Source: Gammaproteobacteria bacterium (GTDB lineage Bacteria > Pseudomonadota > Gammaproteobacteria > SZUA-152). Taken from it: a stretch of 18,562 nucleotides of DNA. The notes beneath the pieces were generated by a model, which was not told where the DNA came from, searched no databases, and saw only the letters and a program-made list of their open reading frames with translations. The DNA is taken from NCBI GenBank assembly GCA_030613605.1, contig JAUWLO010000014.1:1-18562 (forward strand), in the 5' to 3' direction. Below are positions 6,703 to 15,732 of this stretch, in pieces (positions within the stretch are counted from its first letter, which is position 1; every line of letters starts with the position of its first letter). A program made the position numbers and the translations under genes.

Positions 6703-7260
6703 ATGATTGACGACATTAAAAAAGATGCTGATATTCGCATGGGTAAAAGTATTGAGTCCTTGAAAGGCGACTTGACCAAGCTCCGTACTGGAAGAGCCCA
6801 CACAAGTTTACTGGATCATATTACCGTTGATTATTATGGAACTGAAACGCCATTAAATCAGGTTGCAACGGTTGCGGTTGCCGATGCCCGCATGCTTACT
6901 GTCACCCCCTGGGAAAAACCGATGGTTCAGGCGGTTGAAAAAGCGATTATGACGTCTAACCTGGGTTTGAACCCTGCGACATCAGGCACCGTTATTCGTG
7001 TTCCTTTGCCTCCTCTCACTGAAGAACGTCGTAAAGATATGATTAAGCTGGTTCGTAAAGAAGGTGAGGGCGCGAAAGTAGCTATTCGTAATATTCGCCG
7101 TGATGCCAATAGCGATATAAAGGAACTATTAAAAGAAAAAGAAATATCCGAGGATGATGAGCGTCAAGGTGAGGAAGCCGTCCAGAAATTAACGGACAAG
7201 CATGTGAAAGAAGTCGACACAATTCTGGAGGCAAAAGAAAAAGACCTCATGGAAATATAA
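6703..7260 (+). CDS. frr: Ribosome recycling factor
   Basis: RRF splits post-termination ribosomes together with EF-G so that subunits can be reused. The 185-residue product has exactly the E. coli length and aligns throughout. The long-helix domain opens with MIDDIKKDADIRMGKS. LRTGRAHTSLLD lies near 27-38. The stretch VPLPPLTEERRKDM near 105-118 and IRNIRRDANSDIKELLKEKE near 129-148 are hallmark sequences. GGA-containing sequence (ACGGAATGGA, 6687-6696) supplies a modest ribosome binding site before the ATG. It is separated from uppS by about 167 bp, the longest gap on the plus strand after the rpsB leader. That gap holds small weak hairpins but no clear terminator or promoter. Confidence 0.98.
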   Translation: MIDDIKKDADIRMGKSIESLKGDLTKLRTGRAHTSLLDHITVDYYGTETPLNQVATVAVADARMLTVTPWEKPMVQAVEKAIMTSNLGLNPATSGTVIRVPLPPLTEERRKDMIKLVRKEGEGAKVAIRNIRRDANSDIKELLKEKEISEDDERQGEEAVQKLTDKHVKEVDTILEAKEKDLMEI

Positions 7261-7414
7261 GGTGATACAGAATTGTTTGTCACTAGCTCATCTCCTGTTT
7301 CTTTCACTAAAGAAAATCATCCGAAGACTTTCTGATCCTGTTTCAGGAAAATTCCGCGTGTATTCAGTTATTTTGTATTCACAATTATCAATTATTGGTT
7401 TGAGCATTCAAGCA

Positions 7415-7419
7415 AAGGG
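7415..7419 (+). promoter_or_regulatory. uppS ribosome binding site
   Basis: AAGGG lies 8 nt before the ATG at 7428. An in-frame GTG at 7419 overlaps this site and is therefore unlikely to be the start. Confidence 0.75.
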
Positions 7420-7427
7420 TGTTTCTC

Positions 7428-8195
7428 ATGGCCGATGATAATGTTGATATATTGGCAACCAATATTACCATCCCTCGTCATATCGCCATCATTATGGATG
7501 GTAATGGTCGTTGGGCAGAAAAACGTAATAAGGCCCGGGTTATGGGGCATCGTGCCGGTGTTGAGGCAGTACGTGGTGTAGTCGAATCTTGTGCAAAACA
7601 GGGCGTTGAGGTTTTGACGTTGTTTGCGTTCAGTAGTGAAAACTGGAGACGACCAAAGAAAGAAGTAGGCTTGTTGATGGAGTTGTTTATGACAGCTTTA
7701 GGTCATGAAGTTAGGCGAATGCATAAAAATAATGTGCGGCTTCGAATTATTGGCGATAAAGAAAGGTTTTCATCGGCATTACAAGGGCGCATAAAAAAAG
7801 CAGAGGAATTAACAAAAGACAATAGTGGTCTTACAGTGGTTGTTGCAGCGAACTACGGTGGTCGATGGGATGTTACCCAGGCTGCTAAAGACCTGGCTGG
7901 GCTTGTGAGGGATGGTGAGTTATCTGTGGAAGATATTACTCCAGAGCGGATGGCCAGTTATGTATCGCTGAGTGATTTGCCAGAGCCTGATTTGTTCATA
8001 CGAACGGGCGGGGAAAAACGCATAAGTAATTTTCTACTATGGCAGTTAGCGTATACCGAATTATATTTTACCGATACTTTATGGCCTGATTTTAAAGATG
8101 ACTCATTAACAGAAGCGATAACGTCATTTTCATTACGTCAGCGTCGATTTGGTCAGACAGGGAAGCAGGTGGAAGAGGCTAAGGCAGATGCTTAA
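7428..8195 (+). CDS. uppS: Undecaprenyl diphosphate synthase (cis-prenyltransferase)
   Basis: UppS adds eight isopentenyl units to farnesyl diphosphate to make the C55 lipid carrier for peptidoglycan and O-antigen assembly. It is a soluble or peripheral enzyme at the inner membrane. From the chosen ATG the product is 255 residues. Catalytic Asp24 sits in IIMDGNGRWAEKR (21-33), followed by MGHRAG. TLFAFSSENWRRP (64-76) is the second family block. SDLPEPDLFIRTGGEKRISN (182-201) and WQLAYTELYFTD complete the signature. It opens the overlapping chain uppS-cdsA-dxr-rseP-bamA; its stop overlaps the cdsA start by 8 bp. Confidence 0.97.
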   Translation: MADDNVDILATNITIPRHIAIIMDGNGRWAEKRNKARVMGHRAGVEAVRGVVESCAKQGVEVLTLFAFSSENWRRPKKEVGLLMELFMTALGHEVRRMHKNNVRLRIIGDKERFSSALQGRIKKAEELTKDNSGLTVVVAANYGGRWDVTQAAKDLAGLVRDGELSVEDITPERMASYVSLSDLPEPDLFIRTGGEKRISNFLLWQLAYTELYFTDTLWPDFKDDSLTEAITSFSLRQRRFGQTGKQVEEAKADA

Positions 8196-9048
8196 GCAGC
8201 GTTTATTAACGGCCGCAATTCTGATTCCCTTTGTAATATCTGGGATTTTGGCATTATCAACGCCATATTTTGCCCTTATGTTTGCGGTATTTATTTTGCT
8301 GGCTAGCTGGGAGTGGGGTGGCGTGATGAAATTATCCGGCTCCAGCAAACGCGGAACTTATGCCGTTATCGTGGGATTGTCGATGGCCATTATCTGGTTG
8401 TTTGTCAGTAGAGAATCTGGAGACTGGCTGGCTTTACCTGTTGTTAGTCTCTTCTGGTGGTTGTTGGCCCTGGTATGGGTGCTGACATACCCAAAATCAA
8501 CATCTCGTTGGTCATCATCCTGGCTGTTGTTCCTTATTGGTTTTCTAGTTCTGGTTCCAGCCTGGTCAGCATTAGTGATGCTGCACGAACATAGTGAACA
8601 TGGCCCCTATCTGGTCCTGTATTTGTTGGCCCTGATCTCTATTGCAGATACCAGCGCCTATTTTGGTGGGCGGCAGTGGGGGAAACACAAATTGGCGCCT
8701 GATGTCAGCCCTGGTAAAACGTGGGAAGGGGTTGTGAGCGCGCTAGTAGTAAGCACCATTTTTGCGTTGGTTGCAGCCAACCTTTTTGCTTTCCCGGGGA
8801 ACCAGTGGCTGGCTTTTGCTGTCTTGTCTCTGGTGACAGTGTGTTTTTCTATTTTGGGTGATCTAACTGAAAGTATGTTTAAGCGTCACGCCGGATTAAA
8901 AGATAGCGGAACAATCTTGCCGGGCCATGGTGGGGTGCTCGATCGTATCGATGGTGTGACTGCCGCAGCACCGGTATTTGTTGTTGGTTTTTGGTTGGGT
9001 GATTTCGGGCTAGGTGGATTTGTGCTCGAAGGTGGGAATATTTTATGA
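8188..9048 (+). CDS. cdsA: Phosphatidate cytidylyltransferase (CDP-diglyceride synthase)
   Basis: CdsA converts phosphatidic acid and CTP to CDP-diacylglycerol, the branch-point precursor of all phospholipids, in the inner membrane. The product is 286 residues (E. coli 285) with about eight hydrophobic segments. The family signature lies at 229-255: it starts SMFKRHAG, then LKDSG, then LPGHGGVLDRID, with the metal-binding Asp residues present. The ATG at 8188 gives MLKQRLLTAAILIPF, the usual N-terminus. A longer frame from a TTG at 8151-8149 would add 13 residues inside uppS and is not favoured. The start overlaps the last 8 bp of uppS, with AGAGG about 9 nt upstream. The stop overlaps the dxr start as ATGA. 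Confidence 0.97.
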   Translation: MLKQRLLTAAILIPFVISGILALSTPYFALMFAVFILLASWEWGGVMKLSGSSKRGTYAVIVGLSMAIIWLFVSRESGDWLALPVVSLFWWLLALVWVLTYPKSTSRWSSSWLLFLIGFLVLVPAWSALVMLHEHSEHGPYLVLYLLALISIADTSAYFGGRQWGKHKLAPDVSPGKTWEGVVSALVVSTIFALVAANLFAFPGNQWLAFAVLSLVTVCFSILGDLTESMFKRHAGLKDSGTILPGHGGVLDRIDGVTAAAPVFVVGFWLGDFGLGGFVLEGGNIL

Positions 9049-10268
9049 GTACGCAATCGTCAAGCCTGGATCGAGTACCTGACGGGCCTGTCGGTATTAC
9101 TATTCTTGGCGCTACTGGTTCCATTGGAGTGAGCACGCTGGATGTTATTTCTCGTCATCCGGATAAATATCGTGTTATTGCCTTGACGGCTAATCAGCAG
9201 GTTGAAAGGCTTGTTTCCCAATGTCGTGATTTTGAACCACAGTACGCCGTACTGGTTGATCCAGATGCTGCGGACAAGGCCAGCGTACAAATTAAAAGTG
9301 CGGGACTGGATACCCAGGTTTTGAGCGGTATTGAAGGCCTTGAAAAAGTTGTTGCTTTAGAAGAAACCCAGCAAGTTATGGCAGCCATTGTCGGTGCTGC
9401 AGGGTTACGCCCAACATTGGCGGCAGCGAAAGCGGGAAAACGCATTTTGCTGGCAAATAAAGAAGCGCTAGTCATGTCCGGCAAAATATTTATGGATGAA
9501 ATTCAGTCTAATAACGCAGAACTGTTACCAATCGATAGTGAACACAATGCAATATTTCAAAGTATGCCGTCTGATTATTCTAAAGGACTAAAAACAGTAG
9601 GCGTTAAACGTATATTGTTAACAGCATCCGGTGGGCCGTTCCGCGAAGCTGATGTATCGACCCTGGGAAGAGTAACACCTGAACAGGCATGTAATCATCC
9701 AAACTGGAAAATGGGTAAAAAGATATCTGTAGATTCTGCAACCATGATGAATAAAGGTCTGGAAGTCATTGAGGCATGTTGGTTGTTTGGAACAAGTCCG
9801 GATAAGATCCAGGTTGTTATACATCCAGAAAGTGTTATCCATTCCATGGTGGCCTATGACGATGGTTCCGTGTTGGCTCAATTGGGTAATCCGGATATGC
9901 GAACCCCCATTGCTCACGCTATGGCCTGGCCTGAACGTATGTCGTCAGGTGTTGCGGATCTTGATTTATTTGAAACTTCACAGCTTAATTTTGAACGCCC
10001 AGATATGGAACGTTTTCCCTGTCTGCAACTTGCATACAACGCTATGAACCAGGGTGGTACGGCTCCTGCAATTCTGAATGCGGCTAATGAAGTGGCAGTA
10101 CAGGCATTTCTGGATAATAAAATATCATTTATTAAAATACCTAATGTCATAAAAATAACGCTGGATGAAATAGAAAGTGCGGAAGCTCTGTCGTTGGCTG
10201 CTATTTTGGCTGCGGATGCATCTGCGCGTGAGTTTGCACAGTCGATAGTGGCGGGGGGTATGCAATGA
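9045..10268 (+). CDS. dxr: 1-deoxy-D-xylulose 5-phosphate reductoisomerase
   Basis: Dxr (IspC) catalyses the first committed step of the MEP isoprenoid pathway, converting DXP to MEP with NADPH and a divalent metal. The 407-residue product is slightly longer than E. coli (398), mainly through about 14 extra N-terminal residues before the Rossmann motif TILGATGSIG (19-28). LLANKEALV lies at 135-143. Metal and substrate residues are visible as Asp164 and Glu166 in LPIDSEHNAIFQS and Glu240 in SATMMNKGLEVIEA. HPNWKMGKKISVDS (218-231) and IHPESVIHSM (259-268) are conserved. It overlaps cdsA and rseP by 4 bp each (ATGA), implying translational coupling. Its product pathway feeds UppS encoded two genes upstream. 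Confidence 0.98.
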   Translation: MSTQSSSLDRVPDGPVGITILGATGSIGVSTLDVISRHPDKYRVIALTANQQVERLVSQCRDFEPQYAVLVDPDAADKASVQIKSAGLDTQVLSGIEGLEKVVALEETQQVMAAIVGAAGLRPTLAAAKAGKRILLANKEALVMSGKIFMDEIQSNNAELLPIDSEHNAIFQSMPSDYSKGLKTVGVKRILLTASGGPFREADVSTLGRVTPEQACNHPNWKMGKKISVDSATMMNKGLEVIEACWLFGTSPDKIQVVIHPESVIHSMVAYDDGSVLAQLGNPDMRTPIAHAMAWPERMSSGVADLDLFETSQLNFERPDMERFPCLQLAYNAMNQGGTAPAILNAANEVAVQAFLDNKISFIKIPNVIKITLDEIESAEALSLAAILAADASAREFAQSIVAGGMQ

Positions 10269-11632
10269 CATCCTTCCTGAGTTCAACCTTAGCGTTGATC
10301 GTCACTTTAGGCATACTGATTGCTTTTCATGAATATGGCCATTTTTGGACGGCCCGTAAACTTGGCGTCAAGGTGTTGCGTTATTCAATCGGTTTTGGGA
10401 AACCTTTATGGATGCGTCGCCGCGGTGCGGATCAGACAGAATATGTGCTTGCCGCAATTCCCCTGGGTGGTTACGTTAAGATGCTTGATGAGAGGGAGGG
10501 CGAGGTTGCTCCGGAGGAGCTGCATCGCGCCTTCAATCGACAGTCGGTGTGGAGCCGTTTTGCGATTGTAGTGGCCGGACCGATGTTCAATTTTATATTT
10601 GCAATATTGGCTTTCTGGCTCATGTATCTCATTGGTGTCCCGGGTGTTAAGCCAATTATCGGCGAAGTTGAACCAAAAACTGTGGCTGCAATATCAGGTT
10701 TTAAAATTGGTGATGAAATAATAGCAATTGAAGGTGAGGAAACTCCTACGTGGAGTGTTGTGAGGCTTACACTACTTGATCATGCATTAGATGCGGATGT
10801 AGTTTCCATGGAGGTTCGTGGCCGTGATGGTAGTGTGCATATTCTAAGTCTGCCCGTTAAGGATGTTACAACAGAAGTAAAACAGAAAAATTTATTAGCG
10901 TTTGTTGGTATTAATCCATTTCGGCCCGAGCTACCCGCCGTTTTGGGCGAACTCGAACCCGGTGGACCCGCCGAAATCGCAGGATTACAAAAAAATGATC
11001 GCGTTTTAAAAATAGGTAATCAACAGGTTACTGGTTGGGCTATGTTGGTGGATATTGTACGTGCGCATCCACAGCAAAAAATCTTGATAGAAATCGAACG
11101 GGATGGGGTCATCCAGACCATTCCTGTCAATACTGGCCAGCAAAAAATTGATACAGGTTTTGTTGGTAAAATAGGTGCGGCTGTAGCTCGTCCAGATAAA
11201 CTGGATAAAGAGTACCTGGCAGAAATAAAATACTCATTTTTTGATGCGCTAGGTGTAGCGGTGGTGAAAACCTGGCAAATGTCCGTTTTAACATTGCGTA
11301 TGATAGGTAAAATGATTGTTGGCGAGGTTTCGCTAGACAATTTGAGTGGCCCGATTACGATCGCAACCTATGCGGGTTACACCGCAAGCGCCGGCCTCAG
11401 TCCATTTTTGTATTTCCTTGCGGTTATAAGCATTAGCCTTGGTGTACTCAATTTGTTACCAATCCCATTGCTGGATGGTGGTCATTTACTCAATTATTTA
11501 ATCGAAATGGTTAAGGGTAGTCCTTTGTCTGATGCTGTTCAGGCACATATGCAGCGTGTGGGTATATTTTTTCTGGTGATGTTGATGTCTTTGGCGCTTT
11601 ATAACGATCTTGCACGCCTGGTTAGCAGTTAA
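10265..11632 (+). CDS. rseP: Site-2 zinc metalloprotease RseP
   Basis: RseP is an inner-membrane intramembrane protease that cleaves anti-sigma factor RseA after DegS, releasing sigma-E; the family also clears signal-peptide remnants. The 455-residue product (E. coli 450) has the zinc motif HEYGH at 22-26 in the first transmembrane segment. A conserved GPMFNFIFAI loop and segment follow near 105-114. Two tandem periplasmic PDZ domains lie at roughly 127-200 and 222-292; the second contains LEPGGPAEIAGLQKNDRVL. The C-terminal LDGGH (403-407) supplies the third zinc ligand, Asp404. The start overlaps dxr as ATGA with a GGGGGG stretch 6 nt upstream. The stop overlaps bamA by one base (TAATG). 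Confidence 0.97.
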   Translation: MTSFLSSTLALIVTLGILIAFHEYGHFWTARKLGVKVLRYSIGFGKPLWMRRRGADQTEYVLAAIPLGGYVKMLDEREGEVAPEELHRAFNRQSVWSRFAIVVAGPMFNFIFAILAFWLMYLIGVPGVKPIIGEVEPKTVAAISGFKIGDEIIAIEGEETPTWSVVRLTLLDHALDADVVSMEVRGRDGSVHILSLPVKDVTTEVKQKNLLAFVGINPFRPELPAVLGELEPGGPAEIAGLQKNDRVLKIGNQQVTGWAMLVDIVRAHPQQKILIEIERDGVIQTIPVNTGQQKIDTGFVGKIGAAVARPDKLDKEYLAEIKYSFFDALGVAVVKTWQMSVLTLRMIGKMIVGEVSLDNLSGPITIATYAGYTASAGLSPFLYFLAVISISLGVLNLLPIPLLDGGHLLNYLIEMVKGSPLSDAVQAHMQRVGIFFLVMLMSLALYNDLARLVSS

Positions 11633-13980
11633 TGAAAATTTTCATGTCTCATAATTACGGTAAACACGTACAAAATACTAAACTAGCTCCGTATGTGAGG
11701 TTGTGGTTGGGGGCAATTCTTACCATATGTTTTATTTTTCCGGCGTTAGCGATGGAAAAATTTATGGTCGAGGATATCCAGATAATCGGTCTGCAGCGAA
11801 TATCTCTGGGCACAACTTTTAACTACCTGCCAATTAAGGTGGGCGAAGTTATTGATAATAAAAATGCTAGTAATATTATTCGTGCGCTGTATAAAACAGG
11901 ATTTTTTGAAGACATACAGTTAGTTCGCGAAAATAATGTACTGAAAATTATTATTGAGGAGCGCCCGTCAATCGCGAAAATTGAAGTATTTGGGAATAAA
12001 GAATTAGACACGGAAGAGTTAAATGAAGTGATGAAGCAGATTGGCCTGACTGAGGGTCGTATTTTCAACCGGTCTTTGCTTGATCAGTTGGAACGGGAGC
12101 TGAATCAGCAATATTTAAGCCTGGGGAAATATAGCGTAAAGATAGAGTCAAAATTGACAGAACTTGAGCGTAATCGCGTAGAGGTTAGTGTTGATATAGA
12201 TGAAGGTGAGGTTGCAAAAATCAAGCAGATAAATCTCATTGGAGTCAATTCGTTTGATAAAGAGAAGCTGCTAGATAAATTTTTATTAACGACACCGACA
12301 ATGTGGACAGGTATAACTGACAGTGGTAAATATTCTAAACAGGAATTATTGGCGGACCTTGAAACATTGCGATCATATTATCTTGATCGCGGTTATATCC
12401 ATTTCGATATCAACTCTTCTCAGGTTTCAATTACCCCTGATAAGCGCGATGTTTATATAAACATCAATATCAGTGAAGGTGGAAAATATACTGTAAGCGA
12501 AGTGAAGCTGGCAGGTAACCTTATCGTAGACGAAAAAATTCTTCGTGATTTAATTGAGGTGCGAAAAGGTGACGTGTTTTCGCGTAGGAATTTGGTTAAT
12601 TCCAATAACAAGATAAGCGAACACCTTGGTCTTAGTGGATATGCCTTTGCGAATGTTAACGCTGTTCCAGATATAAATGATGGGGAGAAAACAGTTTCAT
12701 TAACCTTTTATATTGAACCTGGAAGCAGAGTTTATGTTAGGAGAGTTAATATAACCGGCAACACAAAAACACTTGATAGTGTTGTGCGGAGGGAGGTGAG
12801 ACAGATGGAAGGCGGATGGTTATCTCCTTCTTTAGTCGAGCGTTCTAAAATACGCCTACAGAAACTGGGTTACTTCGATACTGTTAATGTGAAAACACCA
12901 GCAGTTGAAGGGACAACTGATCAGGTTGATTTAAATTTTGATGTGACGGAAGGTTCTACTGGTAACTTTACAGCGGGACTAGGTTATGGCCAAACGCAAG
13001 GTTTATTATTTAATACCAGTGTTACTCTGAATAATTTTCTCGGTACTGGAAAGCGTGTCGCTCTCGAGCTTAACAACAGTAAAGTGAATACGGTTTATCG
13101 ATTCTCTTATACCAACCCTTATTACACACCGGAAGGGATAAGCCGTGGTTTCAGTCTGCATTCACGTTCCACCAATGCTGATGAAGCTAACCTTGCCGAT
13201 TTCTCAACAAATAATTATGGCGTTAGTGTTAATTATGGATTCCCTATTAGTGAATATAAGCGCGCTTCCCTCAGTTTGGGATATGAAAAAACTGATCTCA
13301 CTATAAATCCTTTAACAGCACCTCAATCGTATTCAGTTTGGGTTGCCGAAAATGGCAGTGAATTTAATACAATAACCACAACGGTGGGTTGGTCTCACGA
13401 TACTCGTAATCGGGCCATTTTCCCAAGCAAGGGTTACTACAGTTCTATTTCAACCCAACTAGCCATACCTGGCGGCGATTTGGAGTATTACAAAATAAGC
13501 CTGCGTCAAAAATGGTATATGCCTATAACGAAATCTATTGTCCTCAAACTTTCAGCTGATTTAGGCTATGGCGATGCTTATGGGGATACCAGTTCATTGC
13601 CATTCTACGAAAATTATTATGCTGGTGGTGGTCGTACAGTGCGCGGCTATCGAGGCAATACCTTAGGGCCACGTGATAACCTCACAAATGAGCCAATTGG
13701 AGGCAATGTCAAGACTGTTGGACATGTAGAAGTCTTCTTCCCGTCCCCATTTGGTGAAGAAACCTCCAATACCTTTAGGCTGAGCGTCTTCTACGATGTG
13801 GGTAATGTGTTTGACTCAGAGGACATTATAACTGCAGATGAGCTGCGTTCAGCATACGGATTTTCCGCTATATGGCTGACTCCCGTGGGTGCGCTGACAT
13901 TCAACTGGGGTTGGGCAATTAATCCGAAAACGGGTGACGAGCTAGAAGGCTTCCAGTTCGCCATTGGTGCCCCATTTTAG
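11632..13980 (+). CDS. bamA: Outer membrane protein assembly factor BamA
   Basis: BamA is the essential Omp85 core of the BAM complex, which inserts beta-barrel proteins into the outer membrane. The 782-residue product (E. coli 810) has an N-terminal signal peptide. Its hydrophobic core (LWLGAILTICFIFPALA, about 24-40) has predicted cleavage after ALA at 40. Five POTRA domains follow at about 44-111, 112-192, 195-283, 286-364 and 367-441. The beta-barrel starts near 445. The lid-loop motif VRGYRG is at 670-675 within GGGRTVRGYRGNTLGPRD. The chain ends in Phe, the usual terminal residue of outer-membrane barrels. The first ATG overlaps the rseP stop; a second in-frame ATG at 11644 would drop four residues. 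No strong ribosome binding site is seen, so coupling to rseP is likely. Confidence 0.98.
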   Translation: MKIFMSHNYGKHVQNTKLAPYVRLWLGAILTICFIFPALAMEKFMVEDIQIIGLQRISLGTTFNYLPIKVGEVIDNKNASNIIRALYKTGFFEDIQLVRENNVLKIIIEERPSIAKIEVFGNKELDTEELNEVMKQIGLTEGRIFNRSLLDQLERELNQQYLSLGKYSVKIESKLTELERNRVEVSVDIDEGEVAKIKQINLIGVNSFDKEKLLDKFLLTTPTMWTGITDSGKYSKQELLADLETLRSYYLDRGYIHFDINSSQVSITPDKRDVYININISEGGKYTVSEVKLAGNLIVDEKILRDLIEVRKGDVFSRRNLVNSNNKISEHLGLSGYAFANVNAVPDINDGEKTVSLTFYIEPGSRVYVRRVNITGNTKTLDSVVRREVRQMEGGWLSPSLVERSKIRLQKLGYFDTVNVKTPAVEGTTDQVDLNFDVTEGSTGNFTAGLGYGQTQGLLFNTSVTLNNFLGTGKRVALELNNSKVNTVYRFSYTNPYYTPEGISRGFSLHSRSTNADEANLADFSTNNYGVSVNYGFPISEYKRASLSLGYEKTDLTINPLTAPQSYSVWVAENGSEFNTITTTVGWSHDTRNRAIFPSKGYYSSISTQLAIPGGDLEYYKISLRQKWYMPITKSIVLKLSADLGYGDAYGDTSSLPFYENYYAGGGRTVRGYRGNTLGPRDNLTNEPIGGNVKTVGHVEVFFPSPFGEETSNTFRLSVFYDVGNVFDSEDIITADELRSAYGFSAIWLTPVGALTFNWGWAINPKTGDELEGFQFAIGAPF

Positions 13981-14060
13981 TGCTGCGGCATTGGGTTGTG
14001 GAGAGAATCGTGGCATCATATACGCGTCCGGGGAAGAGCTAACCATTTAGGCCTGATTGT

Positions 14061-14064
14061 GGAG
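14061..14064 (+). promoter_or_regulatory. skp ribosome binding site
   Basis: GGAG lies 10 nt before the ATG at 14075. It is only one base from the in-frame ATG at 14066 and 19 bases from the one at 14084, so 14075 is the best-supported start. Confidence 0.6.
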
Positions 14065-14074
14065 TATGATTTTA

Positions 14075-14644
14075 ATGAGTCCAATGAATAAACGCATAGA
14101 CAGGCAATCTAATTTGTCTTTTCTTAAATTATTAGCCACGTGCTTGTTGGGCGCTCTATGGCTGATTTCAGCCAATGTTGCTGCAGCTGATTTGAAGGTG
14201 GGGTTTGTGAATGCGGCAAAAGTTCTGGAGCAGGCACCACAGGCGGATGCTGCAAGAGCGGCATTGGAGAAAGAGTTCTCTCCACGAGATAAATCACTTC
14301 TAAAGTCCCAGAAAGATATCCGCAAACTTGAAGACAGGCTGGCACGGGATGGTGCCATAATGAGCGAATCAGAACGACGTAAGCTGGAGCGTAATATTGT
14401 TTCACGCAAACGTGACATTAAGCGGGAGCAGGAAGAATTTCGCGAAGACCTTAATATTCGTCGAAACGAATCTTTTGAAAAATTGCGCCGCCGTGTTTAT
14501 GAAGTCATCGTGGATATCGCGAAAAAAGAAAAATATGACCTGGTAGTCAGCGACGGAGTAGTTTATGCGGATGATCGCATTGATATCACTGATAAAGTGG
14601 TGGGGCGCCTGAAACAGGAATTTAAACAATCCACCAAGAAATAA
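14075..14644 (+). CDS. skp: Periplasmic chaperone Skp/OmpH family
   Basis: Skp is a trimeric periplasmic holdase that carries unfolded outer-membrane proteins from the Sec translocon to BAM. From the chosen ATG the product is 189 residues (E. coli 161). It has a signal peptide with hydrophobic core FLKLLATCLLGALWLISA and likely cleavage in ANVAAAD near 37-38. The mature start DLKVGFVNAAKVLEQAP is the typical first beta-strand and helix. Residues about 60-150 are extremely rich in Lys, Arg and Glu and form the long coiled-coil tentacles. KYDLVVSDGVVYADDRIDIT (153-172) returns to the trimerisation body. It lies 94 bp after bamA and 10 bp before lpxD. Alternative in-frame starts at 14057 (TTG), 14066 and 14084 are less well supported. 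Confidence 0.93.
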   Translation: MSPMNKRIDRQSNLSFLKLLATCLLGALWLISANVAAADLKVGFVNAAKVLEQAPQADAARAALEKEFSPRDKSLLKSQKDIRKLEDRLARDGAIMSESERRKLERNIVSRKRDIKREQEEFREDLNIRRNESFEKLRRRVYEVIVDIAKKEKYDLVVSDGVVYADDRIDITDKVVGRLKQEFKQSTKK

Positions 14645-14654
14645 TAGTTAGACC

Positions 14655-15689
14655 GTGATTACTCTGGGAGAATTAGCAAAACGTTTGGGCGTCCACGTTA
14701 CAGGGGATGCAGATTGTGAAATCTTTCGAGTAGCAACTTTGGTTAATGCTGGCGAAGGTGATATTGCTTTTCTCCATGATTCAAAATACCGTCATCTTAT
14801 TGGTAAAACCAGCGCGTCAGCTATTATTGTAGATGAGATTTTTTCTGCTGATCTTCACACTAATGGCATTGTTGTAAAAAATTCACATATCGCCTTTGCG
14901 CAAGTGGTCGACTGGTTAAATCCTGTTGAGCCTAAAGAAGGTGGTGTGCACCCCAACGCTATTATTGATCCTGAGAGTAAAATTCATCCTGATGTTTATG
15001 TGGGACCGCAATGTGTAGTGGAGGCGGGCGCTGAAATCGCCGCTGGCTGTGAACTTGGTCCTGGTTGTATTATTGGGGAAAACGTTTCCATCGGCGAGGG
15101 AAGTAAGCTGGTTGCAAATGTAACGCTTTGCCATGATGTAAAAATTGGCAGTAGAGTAATACTTCATCCTGGCGTAGTAATAGGTGCAGATGGTTTTGGC
15201 CTAACGAATGATGATGGTCGCTGGATTAAAGTTCCTCAGGTTGGAAGTGTGATTATTGGTGATGATGTAGAAATTGGAGCCAATAGCACTGTTGATCGAG
15301 GTGCTATAGAAGACACAATAATCGGACAGGGTGTAAAGCTTGATAACCTTATTCAAATTGGCCATAACGTCCAGATAGGCGAAAATACAGCCATTGCAGC
15401 CTGCACCGCGATTGCCGGAAGCGCTCAAATAGGAAAACAATGCGCTATTGGTGGCTGTGTAGGCATTGTCGGGCATCTTGAGATCACGGATAATGTCACT
15501 ATCACCGGTATGTCACATGTATCCCAGCCGATTACAAAACCTGGTGTTTATTCTTCGGGTACACCGTTGGAAGAAAAAAATAAATGGCACCGTAACTTCG
15601 TCAGGCTTAAGCAACTTGACGATATGGCACGTAGACTAAAGAAGATAGAAAAACAAACTGCTCGCGATGATTCCGGGAAAAATAAATAA
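14655..15689 (+). CDS. lpxD: UDP-3-O-(3-hydroxyacyl)glucosamine N-acyltransferase
   Basis: LpxD adds the N-linked 3-hydroxyacyl chain, the third step of lipid A synthesis in the cytoplasm. The 344-residue product (E. coli 341) has the N-terminal uridine-binding domain (about 1-95), then hexapeptide repeats forming a left-handed beta-helix (about 100-295). A C-terminal helix follows. Catalytic His237 is in IQIGHNVQIG; GADGFG (178-182) and DRGAIEDTIIG (214-224) are conserved. The start is GTG. An in-frame TAG at 14649-14651 leaves only one codon before it, and no in-frame ATG follows until near residue 286. No clear Shine-Dalgarno sequence is seen in the 10-bp gap after skp, so translation may depend on skp. 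Confidence 0.97.
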   Translation: MITLGELAKRLGVHVTGDADCEIFRVATLVNAGEGDIAFLHDSKYRHLIGKTSASAIIVDEIFSADLHTNGIVVKNSHIAFAQVVDWLNPVEPKEGGVHPNAIIDPESKIHPDVYVGPQCVVEAGAEIAAGCELGPGCIIGENVSIGEGSKLVANVTLCHDVKIGSRVILHPGVVIGADGFGLTNDDGRWIKVPQVGSVIIGDDVEIGANSTVDRGAIEDTIIGQGVKLDNLIQIGHNVQIGENTAIAACTAIAGSAQIGKQCAIGGCVGIVGHLEITDNVTITGMSHVSQPITKPGVYSSGTPLEEKNKWHRNFVRLKQLDDMARRLKKIEKQTARDDSGKNK

Positions 15690-15732
15690 TATTTTTCTCC
15701 TAATAATAAATAACTAACGTTGAGAAATTACA

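Noticed and set aside
7261..7427. Small hairpins (GTGATA/TGTCAC, TCCTG/CAGGA) in the frr-uppS gap as a terminator
   Set aside because: Stems of 5-6 bp have no T-run. No good promoter pair was seen either, so the gap is left unassigned.
13996..14024. TTGTGG-17 bp-TATACG upstream of skp as a possible promoter (a sigma-E promoter is expected for skp in E. coli)
   Set aside because: The matches are weak at both hexamers, and I found no GGAACTT-type sigma-E -35.
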